From: Demequina sp. NBRC 110054
GTDB taxonomy: Bacteria; Actinomycetota; Actinomycetes; Actinomycetales; Demequinaceae
NCBI RefSeq assembly: GCF_002090115.1
Contig: NZ_BBRK01000006.1
Span: 434,001 to 498,000 of the forward strand
Length of the DNA: 64,000 nucleotides
Direction: 5' to 3'
The translations under genes were made by a program, and so were the position numbers. Below, in pieces: positions 49,942 through 59,973 of the stretch; position 1 is the first letter of the stretch; every line of letters starts with the position of its first letter. The notes under the pieces were generated by a model. It was not told where the DNA came from, searched no databases, and worked only from the letters and a program-made list of their open reading frames with translations.

Positions 49942-50526
49942 ATGGACGTCGGAGTCCTCGGGGACATCCCGTCGGTCGCCGAGCTCGAGGCGACGCTCGA
50001 CCGGTTCTCGGCGCGAGGGATCTCGACCATCCTCTGCGCGGCCCCGCTTGCTTCTGACCTCGACGCCGCGTGCGTCGGGGCAGTGCTCGCTCCGCGCGGC
50101 CAACTGCTGTACGCCCTCTCCACCAGGGACGATGCGGCCCTCACCGGCCTCGCGACCGATGCCGAGGGCTTTGCCGTCCTGGGCGACTCGGTGCGTCTCG
50201 CGCCGCCCGGGCTCCGTACGACGCTCGCTGGCCGCAGCGTCCTCTGGCTGGGTGACGGGCTCACCGCCGAGGAGGCCGCACGCGTCGCCTCCGAGGGCCA
50301 CGCCGAGCTCGTGATCAGCCACGCGGCCGCGCTGCCCGACCTGGCCGACGTGATCGCACAGGTCCGCCCGGACGTGCTGGTCTACGGCAGCGCGGACGCC
50401 CCGGTCGACGACATCCTGTTCCTCCCGGGCGGGCACCGGACGCATGCGATCGGGCTCCCTGCCGTGGGCTCGGCGGGGTCGGCCGGTGTGCTCGAGACGG
50501 GCCGGCTCGCCACGGCGATCTGGTGA
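49942..50526 (+). CDS. Degenerate calcineurin-like phosphoesterase fold protein
   Basis: 194 residues. VGVLGDIPSVAELEATLDRFSARGISTILCAAP closely follows the opening of metallophosphoesterases (xxxGDIHGN...ALEAxLDxLxxRGxDxILCLGD), and ISHAAALPDL ... VLVYGSADAP ... GLPAVGSAG follow THGxP / VxxGHTHxP / NPGSVG. Every metal ligand (DxH, GD, GNH, GHxH) is changed, so it is probably non-catalytic. AGGAGG precedes the ATG, 46 bases after allB. Role unknown; co-transcribed with allantoinase. Confidence 0.62.
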   Translation: MDVGVLGDIPSVAELEATLDRFSARGISTILCAAPLASDLDAACVGAVLAPRGQLLYALSTRDDAALTGLATDAEGFAVLGDSVRLAPPGLRTTLAGRSVLWLGDGLTAEEAARVASEGHAELVISHAAALPDLADVIAQVRPDVLVYGSADAPVDDILFLPGGHRTHAIGLPAVGSAGSAGVLETGRLATAIW

Positions 50527-50618
50527 GTCGCCGCCCGCCTGTGGCGCGCCGACGAGCCTCCCGACCCCGCAACGTGTGCGACCGCGCAGCCCTCGCGAGA
50601 CGACCTCCGGAGACAAGC

Positions 50619-50652
50619 CGAGGGCCCCGCACCATACGGTGCGGGGCCCTCG
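50619..50652. terminator. Bidirectional terminator
   Basis: Perfect 15-bp stem CGAGGGCCCCGCACC / GGTGCGGGGCCCTCG with loop ATAC, between convergent allantoinase-operon and nrdF ends. Confidence 0.85.
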
Positions 50653-50676
50653 ATTGCTGATGGACTGAGCTGGGGG

Positions 50677-51675
<999 letters not shown>

Positions 51676-51683
51676 TCAGGGCG

Positions 51684-53813
51684 TCACAGCATGCAGCTGA
51701 CGCAGCCCTCAACCTCGGTGCCCTCAAGCGCCATCTGGCGGATGCGGATGTAGTAGATCGTCTTGATGCCCTTGCGCCAGGCGTAGATCTGCGCACGGTT
51801 GATGTCACGCGTCGTGGCGGTGTCCGGGAAGAACAGGGTAAGCGACAGGCCCTGGTCCACATGCTGCGTGGCCGCGGCGTAGGTGTCGATGATCTTCTCG
51901 GGGCCGATCTCGTACGCGTCCTCGAAGTACTCGAGGTTGTCGTTGTCCATGAACGGCGCCGGGTAGTAGACGCGCCCGAGCTTGCCTTCCTTGCGGATCT
52001 CGATGCGCGACGCGATCGGGTGGATCGAGGACGTCGAGTTGTTGATGTAGGAGATCGAGCCGGTCGGCGGGACGGCCTGCAGGTTCTGGTTGAAGATGCC
52101 GTGCTCCTGCACGGACGCCTTCAGCTCGCGCCAGTCGTCCTGGGTCGGCAGGACGATGCCGGCGTCGGCGAACAGCTCGGCCACCCGGGCGGTCGCGGGC
52201 TTCCACTCCTGCTCGGTGTACTTGTCGAAGAACTCGCCGGTCGCGTACTTCGAGTTCTCGAAGTTCTCGAACGCCGTGCCCTGCTCCATCGCGATCTTGT
52301 TCGACGCCTTGATGGCGTGGAAGACGACCGCGTAGAAGTACATGTTCGTGAAGTCGATGCCCTCCTCGGATCCGTAGTGGATCCGCTCGCGGCCCAGGTA
52401 GCCGTGGAGGTTCATCTGACCGAGGCCGATCGCGTGGGAGCGGTCGTTGCCGTAGCGGATTGACGGCACCGAGTCGATCGCCGACTGCGTGGACACCGCG
52501 GTGAGGCCGCGCACGGCGATCTCGACGGTCTGGCCGAGGTTGCCCCCGTCCATCGCGGTCGCGATGTTCATCGAACCGAGGTTGCAGGAGATGTCCTTGC
52601 CGGTCTCCGCGTAGGTGAGGTCCTCGTTGAACTTCGAGGGCGTGTTCACCTGGAGGATCTCGGAGCACAGGTTCGACATGTTGATGCGGCCCTGGACCGG
52701 GTTGGCCTTGTTCACCGTGTCCTCGAACACGATGTACGGGTAACCCGACTCGAACTGCAGCTCCGCGACGGTCTGGAAGAACTGGCGGGCCGCGATCTTG
52801 GTCTTGCGGATCCGCGAGTCGTCCACCATCTCGTGGTACTTCTCAGTGATCGAGATGTCGCCGAAGGGGACGCCGTAGACGCGCTCGACGTCGTACGGGG
52901 AGAACAGGTACATCTCCTCGTTGTTGCGCGCGAGCTCGAACGTGATGTCCGGGACGACGATGCCGAGCGAGAGCGTCTTGATGCGGATCTTCTCGTCCGC
53001 GTTCTCACGCTTCGTATCCATGAACTTCATGATGTCCGGGTGGTGCGCCGAGAGGTACACCGCGCCCGCCCCCTGACGCGCGCCGAGCTGGTTCGCGTAG
53101 GTGAAGGAGTCCTCGAGGAGCTTCATCACGGGGATGATGCCCGACGACTGGTTCTCGATGTGCTTGATGGGCGCACCCGACTCGCGGATGTTCGACAGCG
53201 ACAGCGCGACGCCGCCGCCGCGCTTGGACAGCTGCAGCGCGGAGTTGATGGAGCGGCCGATCGACTCCATGTTGTCCTCGATGCGCAGCAGGAAGCACGA
53301 GACGAACTCGCCGCGCTGAGCCTTGCCCGCGTTGAGGAAGGTCGGGGTGGCCGGCTGGAAGCGGCCAGTGACGATCTCGTCGACCAGCTTGGTGGCCAGC
53401 TCGGTGTCGCCCGCGGCGAGGGTCAGCGCGACCATGACGACGCGGTCCTCGTAGCGCTCGAGGTAGCGCTTGCCGTCGAACGTCTTGAGCGTGTACGAGG
53501 TGTAGTACTTGAACGCGCCCAGGAAGGTCGGGAAGCGGAACTTGTACGAGTACGCGCGGTCCGTGAGCTCCTGGATGAAGCCGAAGTCGTACTGCGCGAG
53601 GATCTCGGGCTCGTAGTACTTCTTCTCGACCAGGTAGTCGAGGCGCTCCTTGAGCGAGTGGAAGAAGACGGTGTTCTGGTTGACGTGCTGGAGGAAGTAC
53701 TCGCGTGCCGCCTCACGGTCCTTGTCGAACTGGATCTTCCCCTCGGTGTCATAGAGGTTCAGCATCGCGTTGAGCGAGTGGTAGTCCATGCCGGTACGTG
53801 GCTTGTCGATCAC
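51684..53813 (-). CDS. nrdE: Class Ib ribonucleotide reductase, catalytic subunit
   Basis: 709 residues. Reduces ribonucleoside diphosphates. Active-site cysteines are in CSEILQ (LCSEIL), CNLGSMNIA (SCNLGS) and the C-terminal CVSCML shuttle that is re-reduced by Nrd[17 protein letters not shown] and the C-terminal NN-Ser stretch [11 protein letters not shown] are typical NrdE. I use the GTG at 53813 because it overlaps the nrdI stop (GTGA) with GGAAG before it; a GTG at 53825 would add four residues. Confidence 0.96.
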   Translation of the reverse strand: MIDKPRTGMDYHSLNAMLNLYDTEGKIQFDKDREAAREYFLQHVNQNTVFFHSLKERLDYLVEKKYYEPEILAQYDFGFIQELTDRAYSYKFRFPTFLGAFKYYTSYTLKTFDGKRYLERYEDRVVMVALTLAAGDTELATKLVDEIVTGRFQPATPTFLNAGKAQRGEFVSCFLLRIEDNMESIGRSINSALQLSKRGGGVALSLSNIRESGAPIKHIENQSSGIIPVMKLLEDSFTYANQLGARQGAGAVYLSAHHPDIMKFMDTKRENADEKIRIKTLSLGIVVPDITFELARNNEEMYLFSPYDVERVYGVPFGDISITEKYHEMVDDSRIRKTKIAARQFFQTVAELQFESGYPYIVFEDTVNKANPVQGRINMSNLCSEILQVNTPSKFNEDLTYAETGKDISCNLGSMNIATAMDGGNLGQTVEIAVRGLTAVSTQSAIDSVPSIRYGNDRSHAIGLGQMNLHGYLGRERIHYGSEEGIDFTNMYFYAVVFHAIKASNKIAMEQGTAFENFENSKYATGEFFDKYTEQEWKPATARVAELFADAGIVLPTQDDWRELKASVQEHGIFNQNLQAVPPTGSISYINNSTSSIHPIASRIEIRKEGKLGRVYYPAPFMDNDNLEYFEDAYEIGPEKIIDTYAAATQHVDQGLSLTLFFPDTATTRDINRAQIYAWRKGIKTIYYIRIRQMALEGTEVEGCVSCML

Positions 53814-54211
53814 AGTTGCTTCCACAGGTCATCCAATCCCTCGCGGACGGCGCTGACGTCGTCCTGAGTTCCGAAGAGTTCAAACTTGTACAGGTGAGGC
53901 ACGTGGCACTTCGCGGCGACGATGTCACCGGCGATGCAGTAGGCCGTGCCGAAGTTGGTGTTGCCGGCGCTGATCACGCCCCGGATCAGCGAGCGGTTGT
54001 GCTCGTCGTTCAGGAACTTGATGACCTGCTTGGGGACGGCTCCCCCTTCGTTGCCGCCGCCGTAGGTCGGCACGACGAGCACATAGGGCTCGTCCACCTT
54101 GAGCGGTTCATCCTTGGGCCTCAGCGGAATCCGCTCGGCGGGAACGCCGAGCTTGTCGACGAACCGCTTGGTGTTCTCCGAGGTCGAGGAGAAATAGACC
54201 AGCGAGGCCAT
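53810..54211 (-). CDS. nrdI: Flavodoxin-like NrdI
   Basis: 133 residues. [16 protein letters not shown] binds FMN phosphate and [16 protein letters not shown] plus [15 protein letters not shown] are the NrdI signatures. It supplies the oxidant for assembling the Mn-tyrosyl radical cofactor in NrdF. Fifteen bases lie between nrdH and its ATG. Confidence 0.96.
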   Translation of the reverse strand: MASLVYFSSTSENTKRFVDKLGVPAERIPLRPKDEPLKVDEPYVLVVPTYGGGNEGGAVPKQVIKFLNDEHNRSLIRGVISAGNTNFGTAYCIAGDIVAAKCHVPHLYKFELFGTQDDVSAVREGLDDLWKQL

Positions 54212-54225
54212 GATGGACGTCTTTG

Positions 54226-54462
54226 TTAGGACGCGATCTTCTGGGCGAGCGCGGCGATCTTGTCGGGCTGGAATCCCGACCAGTGCTCGTCGCCGGCGAT
54301 GACGACGGGCGCCTGCAGGTAACCGAGCTCGGTCACCGTGTTGTAGGCGTCCTCGTCCATGGTGACGTCGAAGATCTCGAACTCGATCTCGGCGCGCTCA
54401 AGAGCCTTCTTGGTCGCGGTGCACTGGACGCACTGAGGCTTGGAGTAGACCGAGATAGTCAT
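54226..54462 (-). CDS. nrdH: NrdH glutaredoxin-like protein
   Basis: 78 residues. Redox protein with active site CVQC (residues 11-14) and the NrdH C-terminal [19 protein letters not shown]. Reduced by thioredoxin reductase, it re-reduces NrdE. First gene of the operon; GAAAGGAACC precedes the ATG. Confidence 0.97.
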   Translation of the reverse strand: MTISVYSKPQCVQCTATKKALERAEIEFEIFDVTMDEDAYNTVTELGYLQAPVVIAGDEHWSGFQPDKIAALAQKIAS

Positions 54463-54503
54463 GGACGGTTCCTTTCGACGCTGTACCCCCCTGCGAGGTG
54501 GGC

Positions 54504-54552
54504 ACCACTATATATGGGGCGTTGATGCGTCAACACACACAACATGGTGTGT
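54504..54552 (-). promoter_or_regulatory. nrdHIEF promoter with two NrdR boxes
   Basis: Minus-strand TTGACG (54528-54533) and TAGTGG (54505-54510) are 17 bases apart. NrdR-like 16-mers ACACAACATGGTGTGT (54537-54552) and ACCACTATATATGGGG (54504-54519) are 33 bases apart, three helix turns, one overlapping the -10. Expected to be repressed by NrdR with dATP/ATP. Confidence 0.75.
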
Positions 54553-54613
54553 CGCAAGAAAAATCTTCTCACGCCCCTCTGACACGCACGAAGTGCCCTC
54601 GGGTGCCTCTGGG

Positions 54614-54679
54614 GACGACACACCGGCGACATGTGGAGCACACGTGGACGACACGCCGAGGACCTGTGGAGGACACGCG
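54614..54679. repeat. 33-bp tandem repeat, two copies
   Basis: Units start GACGACAC at 54614 and 54647 and match at about 28 of 33 positions; intergenic between nrdH and the peptidoglycan-binding gene. Each unit carries a TGTGGAG.ACAC core. Confidence 0.6.
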
Positions 54680-54699
54680 CAGAGCCCGCGGAGAACCCT

Positions 54700-55722
54700 T
54701 TACGGAACCTCGATCATCACTCCCCAGCCGCGCTCGACGCGCAGGATCTGGCCGCCTTCGAAAATCTCCCCGACTGCCACTCGCACGTCCACCGCATCGA
54801 CCGGCACCTCGCCCATCCACGCGAGCGAGTCGGCGGACAGCACATCCCCCGACAGTCCGTGATCGCGGTTGAACGCCGCCATCCCGTGGCGCGTGCGCCC
54901 TCCGAGCTCCCCATCGAGCGGGCCCACCGAGTATCCGAGCGAGGCGAGGTATGTCTGCGTGGCGAGCACGGCGTCGTTACTGCCACCGGGCGAGACTGCG
55001 GTGCCCGCGGGGAAGTCGTTGGCGAGCGGCTCCGCAGCCGCATACGCCACCACGTCGTGACCGCCGATCACCGCCACCACGTCGCCCGCGGAGATGGGGG
55101 TGCCCGCGGACACGACCCACTCGACCTCCCCCGTCGCGGGGCTCTCGAGGCTGTCCGTCGACGCCGTGCCCGAGGCACGCAGGTCCGGGACCGTCACCTC
55201 GCCGCGCTCCCCGATCGCCTCAGCGGCTGCGCCGACGCAGTCGGCCTCGCCGATGCGCACCACAGCGTGGGCACGCGCGTCCGCCACGAGGCGCCAGCAC
55301 ATCGACGAGGACCCGGAGGCGTTGAAGAACTCGTCTGGCCCCGAGTACCGCCCGTAGGTGAAGAGCTCGCCCGTGAACTCGTCGCCGCTGATCGCGTAGT
55401 CGATCAGGTAGGTCTCCGTCTGCCCCGTCACGCCCGCGCTGGGGTCGCGGAGTGCGCGCAGGGAGACGCAGCCCTCCACCGTCTCCTTGGTCTGACGGAG
55501 ATAGGCGTCGGCGCCGAGCGCGCCCAGTCCGTCGACGATGCACTCGAGCGACGTGTCGTACGACGCGAGAACCCCGTACTCGGCGCGCTCGCTCCCCTCG
55601 GATTCGTTCGAGTAGTCGATCCAGGCGAAAAGCACCATCGGCACCAGAGCGGCGAGGAATACGAGAACGACGCTGGTCAGCACGAAGCCGCGCGCGACGC
55701 GACGCACTCCCGACGAGACCAT
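54700..55722 (-). CDS. Secreted/membrane-anchored peptidoglycan-binding protein
   Basis: 340 residues. N-terminal signal anchor at about residues 11-35, an extracytoplasmic region of about 180 residues without a recognised family, a biotinyl/lipoyl-like stretch (TGEVEWVVSAGTPISAGDVVAVIGG), and a peptidoglycan-binding domain 1 (VLATQTYLASLGYSVGPLDGELGGRTRHGMAAFNRDHGL). This order resembles adaptor-type proteins that pair with efflux systems, but no transporter genes are adjacent. AGGGGGTGTGC precedes the ATG at 55722. Confidence 0.75.
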   Translation of the reverse strand: MVSSGVRRVARGFVLTSVVLVFLAALVPMVLFAWIDYSNESEGSERAEYGVLASYDTSLECIVDGLGALGADAYLRQTKETVEGCVSLRALRDPSAGVTGQTETYLIDYAISGDEFTGELFTYGRYSGPDEFFNASGSSSMCWRLVADARAHAVVRIGEADCVGAAAEAIGERGEVTVPDLRASGTASTDSLESPATGEVEWVVSAGTPISAGDVVAVIGGHDVVAYAAAEPLANDFPAGTAVSPGGSNDAVLATQTYLASLGYSVGPLDGELGGRTRHGMAAFNRDHGLSGDVLSADSLAWMGEVPVDAVDVRVAVGEIFEGGQILRVERGWGVMIEVP

Positions 55723-55834
55723 GCACACCCCCTGAGCGGCAGCCCCCACCGCCGCGATGGTCCGAGGCTATCGCCTTGACCAGGCGCAGGCCACGGCGTC
55801 GGCGGCCCGTTCGCCAGACTTAGCGCCCTCGAAA

Positions 55835-55851
55835 TGTCGATGAAATCAACA
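55835..55851. promoter_or_regulatory. Operator-like dyad upstream of guanine deaminase
   Basis: TGTCGATGAAATCAACA, an imperfect dyad TGTYGAT-N3-ATCAACA, 14 of 17 identical to the complement of the site at 43844-43860 before the xanthine dehydrogenase/ABC genes. Confidence 0.45.
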
Positions 55852-55982
55852 CCCCGTACGGTGATCCAGTACAGCGGGGGTGCAGCGAACACTCCGGCTC
55901 ATCCGGGGTGGTGCCGGGGTCGTCCGACGGCAATCCGGGCGGCCCCGGATCCCCGCCCCCACCACGCAGGAAGGGCCCTCAC

Positions 55983-57419
55983 GTGCCACTCCCCACCGGC
56001 CCCGAGGCGCCTGGCGCCGTGCGCGTCCACCGGGCGCACCTCTTCCACATCGCGGGATCGCCGTCGCAGGACGACGTCGCCTCGCACCTGGTCTCGCTCC
56101 CCGACGGTGCGCTCGTCGTCGACGCCGAGGGTCGGGTCGCCTGGGTCGGGCCGTTCGACGAGCTCCCCGACGAGTTCGCCGCCGCTCCCGTCGTCCGCTC
56201 CGACTATCTCCTGCCGGGATTCGTCGACGGGCACGTGCACTACCCGCAGTCGTATGCGACCGCGGCGCACGGCGGCGGCCAGCTGCTCGAGTGGCTCGAT
56301 CACTGCATCTTCCCCACCGAGGGCCAGTTCGCCGACCCCGAGTTCGCGCATCGGGCCGCCCGGTACTTCACTCGTCGCCGCATCGCCGCGGGCACCACGG
56401 CCGCGATGGTCTTCGGCTCGGCCTTCCCCGTCGCCCAGGACGCCCTGTACGAGGAGACGCTCAGGGCCGGCCTGCGCATCGTCTCCGGAAGAGGCGTCCA
56501 GACCGTGGGCCCTGCCGCCGCATCGTCCCTCCTCACCGGGGAGACCCAGGCGATCGAGATGGTGGCCGACGAGATCGACCGCTGGCACGCCGTCGACACC
56601 GGCGACCCCCGCACGGCGCGAGTCCAGGTCGGCATCGTCCCGCGCTTCTCACTCTCCGTGACGCGCGAGACGCTCGCCGCGATGGGAGAGCTCTACGACG
56701 AGGCGCGCGGAAAGGGCGTGTACTTCCACTCGCACCTCAACGAGAACAACCGCAAGGGCGACGGCGAGATCGCGGCCGTCCTCGGCACGTATGGCACCGA
56801 GACCTACCTGGACACGTACGACGGGCGCTTCGAGGAGGGCTCAAAGGTCGGCGGCAAGACGCTGCTGGGCAGGCGGTCGACGCTCGCGCACGCGGTGCAC
56901 TGCCAGCCGTCGGAGCTCGCGCGGATGGCCGAGACGGGCACGTCGATCGCGCACTGCCCCACGTCGCAGCTGTTCCTGGGCTCCGGGACGATGCCGTGGC
57001 GGGCGACCGTGGCCGCCGGGGTGAACATCGGGCTGGGCACGGACATCGGCGCGGGCGACGAGTGGCTCATCTCGCGCGTCGCGGGCGACTGCTACAAGGT
57101 GCACATCTCCGAGGAGGGCGATGCTGGCACCGCGCTGCACCCGGCCGAGCTGCTGTTCGCCGCGACCCTCGCCGGTGCAAGGGCGCTCGACATGGAGCAC
57201 GCATTCGGCAACCTCGACGTGGGCAAGGACGCCGACTTCCTGCTGATCGACAAGAACCTCTGGGAGCCGCTCGAGGGCATGCTCACCACCGGCATCCGCT
57301 CGGACGACGAGGAGCAGGCGACGCTCGAGGAGCTCTTCACGCTGCTCGTGGGCCTGCGCCAGCCGGCGATCGCGGGCGTCTACGTGCAGGGCCGCGAGGC
57401 GATCGCTCCCCCGCTGTAG
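55983..57419 (+). CDS. guaD: Guanine deaminase
   Basis: 478 residues. Zinc amidohydrolase converting guanine to xanthine, the substrate of the nearby xanthine dehydrogenase. FVDGHVHYPQ, the loop LLEWLDHCIFPTEGQFADPEFA that is diagnostic of guanine deaminase, HSHLNENNRKGD, STLAHAVHCQP, SIAHCPTSQLFLGSG and GLGTDIGAGDE are all present. GTG start at 55983 supported by AGGAAGG; the longer frame from 55908 is Pro/Gly-rich and unlike the family. Confidence 0.94.
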   Translation: MPLPTGPEAPGAVRVHRAHLFHIAGSPSQDDVASHLVSLPDGALVVDAEGRVAWVGPFDELPDEFAAAPVVRSDYLLPGFVDGHVHYPQSYATAAHGGGQLLEWLDHCIFPTEGQFADPEFAHRAARYFTRRRIAAGTTAAMVFGSAFPVAQDALYEETLRAGLRIVSGRGVQTVGPAAASSLLTGETQAIEMVADEIDRWHAVDTGDPRTARVQVGIVPRFSLSVTRETLAAMGELYDEARGKGVYFHSHLNENNRKGDGEIAAVLGTYGTETYLDTYDGRFEEGSKVGGKTLLGRRSTLAHAVHCQPSELARMAETGTSIAHCPTSQLFLGSGTMPWRATVAAGVNIGLGTDIGAGDEWLISRVAGDCYKVHISEEGDAGTALHPAELLFAATLAGARALDMEHAFGNLDVGKDADFLLIDKNLWEPLEGMLTTGIRSDDEEQATLEELFTLLVGLRQPAIAGVYVQGREAIAPPL

Positions 57420-57600
57420 CCCTGCCCGTTCGGGTAAGTCAGTGTCGGTTCTGAGGGGTCAATGCGTCTGACGGGGAGGTGAGTGTCGTTGCGGCGTGAC
57501 TCAGGTGGGCGTGCCGTCCACGTGGACATCTAGACGTAGAACTACACGCGAGCGCAATGGCCTCATCAATCCCCACGCGCGAGCGCGCCGCCGCGCAGAC

Positions 57601-57897
57601 CTAGGGAATGTGCCAGAACAACTTCCACGCAGCCATGAGACCGGCCCGCAACGAGACTGTCCACGGCCTCCCGCGAGACCACCCCACGCCAACGACGGCA
57701 GCAACTACTCCTGCGAGTCCGAATCCGGCTAGCCAGAAGAACACGACCGCGACGGACCACGGCACCGGGAAGAAGATCGCGAGGCCGGAAATGACCCCCG
57801 CGATCAAAGCGCTGCCAAGCGCGAAGAACCCCAAGGCCTCCCATCGCGCGGCGGCACGCTCGCGCCCCGGAAGCGGCGGCTTGGAAATCGTGACCAC
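57601..57897 (-). CDS. Small two-helix membrane protein
   Basis: 98 residues from a GTG at 57897 with GAGGGG upstream. Two or three transmembrane segments between residues 20 and 75 (FFALGSALIAGVISGLAIFF, VAVVFFWLAGFGLAGVVAAVVGVGW). No family recognised. Codon and base use are less GC-biased than in neighbouring genes, as in the rest of this patch. Confidence 0.55.
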   Translation of the reverse strand: MVTISKPPLPGRERAAARWEALGFFALGSALIAGVISGLAIFFPVPWSVAVVFFWLAGFGLAGVVAAVVGVGWSRGRPWTVSLRAGLMAAWKLFWHIP

Positions 57898-58111
57898 ATC
57901 AACCCCTCGGCAGGTCCCCAACCTGGAATGCAAGCGATTCTGGCAGGCATGGGCCATCAGTGCGAGCGCGCGTGAACGCACACGCAAGCGTGATGAGGGT
58001 GTCCATCCTCAGAGACGCGCCCAGGACTTCATCGTGCCTGCTGAGGTCCGACAAGATCGCTAATGTCTCGTTGTACTGGGCTCCGAAACGCTCGAACAGA
58101 CTGGGGTGATC

Positions 58112-58336
58112 ATGCGCTGGGGATGGACTGCTGCCGCGATCGGCTCGCTTGTCGGCGGGTTCACTGCTTTCACCCAGCTCTCGGCGTACACATGCCTCGC
58201 AAGAACAACGCCGAGCGGCGAGCCCCCGCACTGTGGCCTAGCGCTTGTCGACATTGTGGGCATGGCGTTCGTGGTGGGGGCAACTCTCGCGCTGTGCGGC
58301 TACTCCGTCTATCGCGCAGTACGCAAGAAGCCCTAG
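58112..58336 (+). CDS. Small two-helix membrane protein
   Basis: 74 residues with two transmembrane segments (TAAAIGSLVGGFTAFTQLSAY and VDIVGMAFVVGATLALCGYSVY) and a basic C-terminus. GGGGTGA lies before the ATG. No family recognised; in the same lower-GC patch as the previous gene and not conserved in any way I can judge. Confidence 0.5.
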   Translation: MRWGWTAAAIGSLVGGFTAFTQLSAYTCLARTTPSGEPPHCGLALVDIVGMAFVVGATLALCGYSVYRAVRKKP

Positions 58337-58456
58337 CGCGTTGGCGCACCCGGCGCGTGTAGACACACGCACGCGCGCATCTTTGCGCACAGCACTGCCG
58401 TCGAGCGCCGCATGAGAACAGGGTGGATTGGCAACCAGCCGGCGTGCCGGCCCACC

Positions 58457-59287
58457 TCACACCCGCCCGAGCGGCACCCCGATCGCCTCCTCGGTCACAG
58501 ACGCGAGCCGCGCCCGGTTACCCGCGTCGCGCGCGAACCTCGGCAGTGCACACGCCTCGAGCGACTCGTCGACGTACACGCCCTCGGGTCGCCTGCCGAC
58601 CGCGAGACGCTCGTAGGCCTCCGCGATCTCCTCCGGAGGTGCCGCGGCACGGTTCTTCGGGGCGTAGAGGAAACGCTGCACGGCGGGCTGCGCCGCGAGC
58701 TTGTCCGCGTCGAGCCTCACCGCCGGCACCCGCAGGCACGAGACCGACACCTCGCCACCCCACTGCTCGGCGAGCGTCTCCGCGACCATGACCTGGGCGA
58801 GCTTCGCGTGATAGTACGCCTTGGTCGGGGTGTACCAGCCGCTTCCGTCGAGCTCATCCCAGCGGATCCCGAGGCGCGGCATCGCGAGCAGCCCCTTGGA
58901 CGCGATGAACACCGCTCGTCCGTCGCTCGACCGGGCCAGCGTCGGCATGAGACGAGCGGCAAGGGCGGCCGGCCCGAGGTGGTTGGTCGCCCACACCCGC
59001 TCGAACCCCGCGGGCGTGACCTCTCGCGTCTTCATGCCGAGGTCGAAGACCGCGGCGCTGTTGATGAGCACGTCGACGCCCTCTGAGGAAAGACGCGCGG
59101 CCGCCGCCTCCACCGAGTCGAGGTCGTCCATGTGGGTCTCGACGACGGCGACGTCCGGTCCGAGCGCGGCGCGCGCCCGGTCCACCGAGCGGCACAGCGC
59201 GAGCACGCGATGGCCGTCATAGCCCAGCCTCCGCGCAGCCCTGAGCCCGATGCCCGAGTTCGCCCCGGTGATCGCAATGGTCGCCAT
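58457..59287 (-). CDS. Short-chain dehydrogenase/reductase
   Basis: 276 residues. NAD(P) motif TGANSGIG (residues 7-14), NSAAVFD in place of NNAG, catalytic Ser region FIASKG and YxxxK in AYYHAKLAQ. Protochlorophyllide-reductase/retinol-dehydrogenase-like SDRs look like this; the substrate is unknown. Divergent from a TetR gene with 77 bases between, the usual setting for a regulator and its target. Confidence 0.88.
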   Translation of the reverse strand: MATIAITGANSGIGLRAARRLGYDGHRVLALCRSVDRARAALGPDVAVVETHMDDLDSVEAAAARLSSEGVDVLINSAAVFDLGMKTREVTPAGFERVWATNHLGPAALAARLMPTLARSSDGRAVFIASKGLLAMPRLGIRWDELDGSGWYTPTKAYYHAKLAQVMVAETLAEQWGGEVSVSCLRVPAVRLDADKLAAQPAVQRFLYAPKNRAAAPPEEIAEAYERLAVGRRPEGVYVDESLEACALPRFARDAGNRARLASVTEEAIGVPLGRV

Positions 59288-59342
59288 GCTCGTCTTCCCT
59301 TTCGTCGCCCCCCCGTCCGCGCGGAGCCACCACGCGGATTGA

Positions 59343-59355
59343 ACGATCGTATAAC
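59343..59355 (+). promoter_or_regulatory. TetR promoter and possible operator
   Basis: Palindrome ACGATCGT (59343-59350) abuts the hexamer TATAAC (59350-59355), 9 bases before the TetR ATG. The site lies between the divergent SDR and TetR genes and could control both. Confidence 0.4.
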
Positions 59356-59364
59356 ATTTAGAAC

Positions 59365-59973
59365 ATGCGTTCAGCGAGTGACCTGTCGACCCCGGCCCGC
59401 ATCCGCGAGGCCGCGATCGCGGTGTTCGCCGAGGAAGGCTTCGGCGCAGGCATCCGCACGGTCGCGGCGCGCGCCAGTGTCGCCCCCGGCCTGGTCATGC
59501 ACCACTTCGGGAGCAAGGACGGGCTGCGAGAGGCCTGCGACGCCCATGTGGTGGAGTCCCTCGTCGGCGAGAAGCTCGCTGGGGACGCGACGGCAGCGTC
59601 GCTCGCCGCGCTGTTCGGCTCGAACAGCGAACCCCACCACAGCGACGCACTCCCCCTCGCGGCCTACCTGCGCAGGATGCTTGCCGATGGCTCGGACGCG
59701 GCGCTGCTGCTCTTCGACCGCCTGGCCGCGGCCACGACCGCAACCCTCACCGCGCAACAGGCGCAGGGCGCGATCCGTCGGGACGTCGACGTCGCGGCGA
59801 TCGCGCCGATGGTCACGCTGTACGGCCTCGCGCCGGTGGCGATGCCCGAGTTGCTCGCGCGCGCGGTGGGTCGTGCCACCGTCGACGAGGGGACGCTGTC
59901 ACTTGCCGCCGCAGCGCTGGGCCCGGTCCTCGCACAAGGTCTCTACGCGCCGCCCTCAGCCGCCGCGGGCTGA
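59365..59973 (+). CDS. TetR-family transcriptional regulator
   Basis: 202 residues. Helix-turn-helix at about 8-52 (ARIREAAIAVFAEEGFGAGIRTVAARASVAPGLVMHHFGSKDGLR), then a helical effector domain. Probably represses the divergent SDR gene. Ends in an 18-base overlap with the convergent SRPBCC gene. Confidence 0.9.
   Translation: MRSASDLSTPARIREAAIAVFAEEGFGAGIRTVAARASVAPGLVMHHFGSKDGLREACDAHVVESLVGEKLAGDATAASLAALFGSNSEPHHSDALPLAAYLRRMLADGSDAALLLFDRLAAATTATLTAQQAQGAIRRDVDVAAIAPMVTLYGLAPVAMPELLARAVGRATVDEGTLSLAAAALGPVLAQGLYAPPSAAAG

Noticed and set aside
54461..54872. Plus-strand frames over the nrdH promoter and 33-bp repeat
   Set aside because: They cross promoter elements and tandem repeats and run into the peptidoglycan-binding gene; no start signal.
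57496..57732. Plus-strand 78-residue frame in the low-GC patch
   Set aside because: Arg-rich, no ribosome site, and antisense to the better-supported two-helix membrane gene at 57601-57897.
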